In this document: piece after piece, positions 60,435 to 64,000 of the stretch
How positions within the stretch are numbered: the first letter of the stretch is position 1
Layout: each line of letters opens with the position of its first letter
NCBI RefSeq assembly: GCF_027409185.1
Contig: NC_084462.1
Coordinates: forward strand, 185,446,071 to 185,510,070
DNA: 64,000 nt
Reading direction: 5' to 3'
DNA from: Cynocephalus volans
Taxonomy: Eukaryota > Chordata > Mammalia > Dermoptera > Cynocephalidae
Notes under the pieces: model-generated
The model's database searches: none
What the model was told of the DNA's origin: nothing
The model's input: the letters and a program-made list of their open reading frames with translations, nothing else
Position numbers and translations under genes: made by a program

Positions 60435-62868
60435 GTGGAGCAGTGGCCTCTCCCAGCTAACACGTTGCAAGCACTTGAGGAACTTATTGCAGAACAATTA
60501 AAATTAAAACATATTCGCTCATCCACTAGCCCCTGGAATACCCCTATTTTTGTCATTAAAAATTCTTTAGGAAAATGGAGACCGTTACAGGATCTTAGAA
60601 AGATTAATGAAAGAATCTTGCTACAGGGAACCCCCCTAAGGGGATTGCCATGGGTACCAGCCATCCCTAGTAACTTATGCCTCATGGTTACAGACATTAG
60701 GGACTGCTTCTTTTCCATTCCTTTAAACCCACAGGATTATGAAAAATTTGCCTTTTCGGTCCCCTCAACTAACTTTAAGGGGCCAGATAAATGTTTGGAA
60801 TGGATGGTTTTGCCTCAAGGTATGGCCAATAGTCCATCCTTTTGCCAAAACTATGTTTATGAATTCCTCCAACCTGTCAAAAGGCTCACCCATTTTGAAA
60901 TGTATGTTTACATGGATGATATTATCTTAGGGGCCCTAAATACTTCCCAATTAGCTGAGGCATATAAAGTCCTGCAAATGTGCCTTACAAATGGTAACTT
61001 GCATGTTGCAGCTGATAAAATCCAAGTTGTTCCACCATTTAAAATTTTAGGTACCCAGTTAAACATGAAAGGTGTTAGTTCTTTAAAACCTCAACTTTGC
61101 ATCCCAGATTCTTGTCCTTTGGTTGATTAACAATGCCTTTTAGGTGAAATTAATTGGCTGCAGCCCTGGACTCCCATTTCAATGGGCCAGCTGTTACCTC
61201 TTTTTAACCTATTAAGGGACAGCCTGCCTCATGATAAAATCTCACTTTCAGTTGCACATAAACAGCTGTTACAAGAGGCTCAAAATTCTCACAACCAGGC
61301 TCAGCTTGCTAGATACTCTCCCTCAAAAGACTTGCAATTATGGATTCTGCCTAATCCCTCCAGCTTCATGGCAGTTCTAGTTCAAGAGGGAAACCCCTCA
61401 CAATCGGTTCATGTATCTCTGGGGGATCCCCTCGAGTTTATACCTATGTAGACCAAATGGCCGACTTAATGCAAAAGGGAAGGGACATAGCACTCCAATG
61501 CTATGCACGGGAACCTAACAAAATAATTGTTCCAAACTGACTGAGTGACCTAGAATGGATCTACAGAAACAATCCTAGAATGGCCTTGGCACTAGAGGGC
61601 TTCCCCAGCATCCTTGATTGTCACTACAGGCCTTATAAATGGGTCACTTCTAATGGCCATTTAAACCGGAGAGCACCTCAATTTTTTCTACACAAACCCA
61701 TGGCTGATGCCTATAATGTGTTCACTAATGGGGGTGAACATGGGGCTGCTGTTATTTTATTGTCTTTTTGCCACCAGGAAAACAACCATCATATAACATT
61801 GTCCCTCAAAAGTACTGTGAGCCCTGTGAAGGATCTGCACAGTTTGAGGAACTCTTAGCTATAGTTTTAGCATTTAATAAGGTCTCAGAACCCATAAATT
61901 TATTTTCTGACAGTTTGTATGCCACTAATTTGCTGCTGGGGTTGCTTAATTCCCCTATTCGTTTAGATAAAAACCCAATTATGCTTCTTATGATACAGGC
62001 CCAATCATTGTTATTCAAACAGGCCCAACCCATCTATATACAACATCTCAGAGGCCATCAAAAATTGCCAGGTCTACTTTCACTAGGAAACTTTTTAGCA
62101 GACAAAAGAGCCTCTTCTAACCCCCATGTTTTAACTTTACAAGATGCATCTAATCTCCATGCCGTAACTCATGTAAATTAGAGGGGCCTACGTAAACGGT
62201 TCCCATAAATCCCTATTAAAGATTTAAAAAAGATTGGTCATACTTGTAAGTTTTGCATTCCTTACTTACAGGTGCCCCCTTTACAATCCCCAGGAGTTAA
62301 CCGTAGGAGATTAAAAGACAACTTATAATGGCAAATTGATGTTACTCATTTTTCTCCTTTTAGAAAGCTCCAGTTTGTTTTTCTTACTGTTGATACCTAT
62401 CCTCATGCCTGCTGGGTGACTGCTCATTCAGGGGAAAAGGCTCGACATGCCCAAAGTCACCTTTTACAATGTTTTGCAACACTTGGACTCCCCAATCAAA
62501 TTAAAACTGATCATGGCCCCTGTTTTGTTAGCCATGCATCTCAGGAGTTCCTCTCAAGCTGGCGCATTCGCCACACCACATGTATTCCATACAATCCTCA
62601 TGGACAAGCTATAATAGAGCGTTATCACCAAACTTTAAAAACTCGATTACAAAAACAAAACGAGGGTACCACCAGCCCCCACCCACAATTAGGATTAGTA
62701 CTATTTACATTAAACATTCTAAATTTTTCCCAAAATGAGCTAATGACACCTTTTCAGAAGCACTGGTCTAGTCAAGACATAAAGCCTGATGTACACGTTA
62801 GGTGGAAAGACCCCATTTCCGGACACTGGAGAGGATCTGACCCACTCCTAACTATGGGAAGGGATTAG
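60435..62868 (+). pseudogene. pol: ERV pol (RT, RNase H, integrase), disrupted
   Basis: Reverse transcriptase is open from 60,435 to a TAA at 61,128, with WRPLQDLRKIN and the catalytic YMDD at 60909-60920. The same frame resumes to a TAG at 61,449. The connection region then shifts frame. RNase H is readable at about 61,700-62,130 in two frames, with a SDSLYATNLL box. Integrase has HHCC-type residues (VTHVN to CKFC) and an in-frame TAA at 62,326, then catalytic Asp at 62338 and 62509 and Glu at 62617, with 35 residues between the last two (DD35E). A C-terminal WKDPISGHWRGSDPLL box, class-II-like, ends at 62,868. Confidence 0.9.
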
Positions 62869-63097
62869 GGGGTGTATTCCCCTTTGACGAACCCTGCCCC
62901 AGATGGCCAAAAACCTTAAATTTGTACCTCAAAATCTTGAACCAATAACCCAGCCCAGGGACAACAACAACCCTGAGGCAAATTCTTCTCTTTCAGGAGA
63001 CTTATGTGGCAACCCGGGTGAACCTGCCTCTTAATCCTTGTGGGAGAGTTTCGCTCCAATCCTGATTGCCTTTGTACTTAGCAACATCAACAGCAGC

Positions 63098-64000
63098 ATG
63101 ATGTGTCACCTGGTCATCCTATGGACCATCTGGCTCTCGGCACATGGGGAACCAATCACCTACCAGTGCAACAAACGTGGACAAAAGATTGTTGGTTATG
63201 TTATGATGTTCATCCCCCATATTTTGAGGCTGTGGCATTAAGTAACGTAACCATCCTCACCACTAACAGCACCCAGTGTGCCATTAATTACAACAGAACC
63301 AATCCTGGTTTAACCATACAACATATGTTGGGAAAAGGATTATGTGTTGGTGTAAAGAACCCCTCCCTTTGTTCCAATACCATTATCCTCAACAGCATCT
63401 GGGCTAAACCCAGCCTTGGGCGATGTTTATGCACCACATCAGGGCTTACTGCTTATGTGTTTAATCAATCCTTATCTAATGAAACTTGTGTATCAGTGGA
63501 TAATGTTCCCCGATTATTATGGCATAAAGGGGAAGAAATGTTTCAATATTGGACAAGTACCTTTCCTCACCACAGTAAAAGGGCACTAGGGGCTGCTGTT
63601 GCCATTAATACTTTATTGGGGATTGTGGGCACTAGGGCGGGGGCTGCTGGAATAGGATATACTTACACCCACACACAAGCTTTAAGGGAGGCTATAGACA
63701 TAGATCTAGATAGGCTTGAAACATCAATTACCCATTTGCAAAAATCATTAACTTCTCTTTCCAAAGTTGTATTACAAAATAGAAGGGGATTAGACCTCCT
63801 GTGTTTACAGCAGGGAAGCTTATGTGCAGCTCTCAGGGAAGAATGTTGCTTCTATGCTGATCATTCTGGAATAGTAAAAGAATCCATGACAAAGTTTAGA
63901 GAGGGCTTGGAAAGACATAAAAGAGAGAGGCCAACGAGAGCTGGTTTCAGTCTTTGTTTAACAGTTCTCCCTGGCTTACCACCTTGATATCTGCCTTAGC
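63098..64000 (+). pseudogene. env: ERV env, gamma/type-D-like, disrupted and cut by window end
   Basis: Envelope glycoprotein remnant. A signal-peptide-like start (MMCHLVILWTIWLSAHGEP at 63,098) is in a different frame from the surface subunit. The latter contains CWLC at 63190-63201 and several Asn-X-Ser/Thr sites. The SU/TM junction is a weak basic HSKR ending at 63582, then a hydrophobic fusion-peptide-like stretch. TM has LQNRRGLDLL, the CX6CC motif (CAALREECC), and a frame change near 63,930 before the membrane-proximal part. Only about 131 residues separate CWLC from the junction, much less than usual for type D SU, so an internal part seems missing. CX6CC and an early CWLC are gamma/type-D features. 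Confidence 0.88.

Larger units (their letters stand above)
57098..64000 (+). mobile_element. Endogenous retrovirus, beta-like gag-pol with type-D-like env, 3' end outside window
   Basis: A provirus in an L1, in the order 5' LTR, primer-binding site, gag, pro, pol, env. Gag has a myristoylation-type MG start and two CCHC knuckles. Pol has YMDD, RNase H and a DD35E integrase. Env has a CWLC motif, a CX6CC motif and a retroviral immunosuppressive-type segment. Gag-pro-pol layout and motifs resemble class II (betaretrovirus-like) elements and env resembles gamma/type-D, the known arrangement in type D retroviruses. Stops and frameshifts occur in every gene, so it is a fossil. The 3' LTR and other flank lie past base 64,000. 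No dUTPase domain was recognised between NC and protease. Confidence 0.92.

Noticed and set aside
57098-64000. Endogenous lentivirus, known from colugos and sharing a Lys3-type primer site
   Set aside because: Env has the CWLC and CX6CC features of gamma/type-D and the integrase end is class-II-like. No lentiviral accessory genes or dUTPase were seen.

Overview
This is mammalian nuclear DNA: a stretch of an immunoglobulin heavy-chain variable (IGHV) locus buried in retroelements. The window holds seven recognisable V segments, all on the minus strand, so the D, J and C genes should lie beyond base 1. Four are open with a leader exon, an 82-89 bp intron, a V-exon and a 23-bp-spacer recombination signal (RSS): a clan-II gene at 16.9-17.35 kb, two IGHV4-like genes at 23.7-24.1 and 27.7-28.15 kb, and an IGHV7-like gene at 45.8-46.26 kb. 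Three are broken: IGHV3-like at 1.7-2.0 kb, IGHV5-like at 38.7 kb, IGHV4-like at 44.3-44.7 kb. A possible 3'-flank relic of another sits at 19.05 kb.

The host is probably a colugo (Dermoptera). Three SINEs are built from two tRNA-like monomers of tRNA-Ile type, the known design of dermopteran t-SINEs. No Alu, B1 or carnivore/ruminant SINE was seen. This is inference; a repeat-library search would settle it.

Layout: 2.8-16.5 kb is a nested stack in which an old L1 was hit by two solo LTRs and a 7.2-kb full-length L1. About 22.2-30.1 kb is a tandem duplication of an IGHV4-like unit whose copies have diverged: the copy nearer base 1 has damage in its RSS heptamer and its promoter octamer, while the other looks intact. 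30-44 kb is mainly L1 debris and unassigned sequence. 46.4-57.1 kb is mostly L1 fragments plus an ERVL-MaLR-type LTR. From 57,098 to the window end lies an endogenous retrovirus on the plus strand: 5' LTR, tRNA-Lys3-type primer site, gag, pro, pol, env, with the 3' end outside the window. Its gag-pro-pol looks betaretroviral and its env gamma/type-D-like. Every frame carries damage.

How the parts work: the V genes serve somatic V(D)J recombination in B cells. RAG cuts at the heptamer/nonamer signals and octamer promoters drive germline transcription. The retroelements are passengers, but they have split V flanks and expanded the locus. I found no non-immunoglobulin cellular protein gene, no CRISPR array and no novel system. 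The best leads are the duplicated IGHV pair with split fates, the mosaic ERV and the lineage-specific SINE/L1 families. Positions of repeat edges are approximate unless a target-site duplication (TSD) is quoted.
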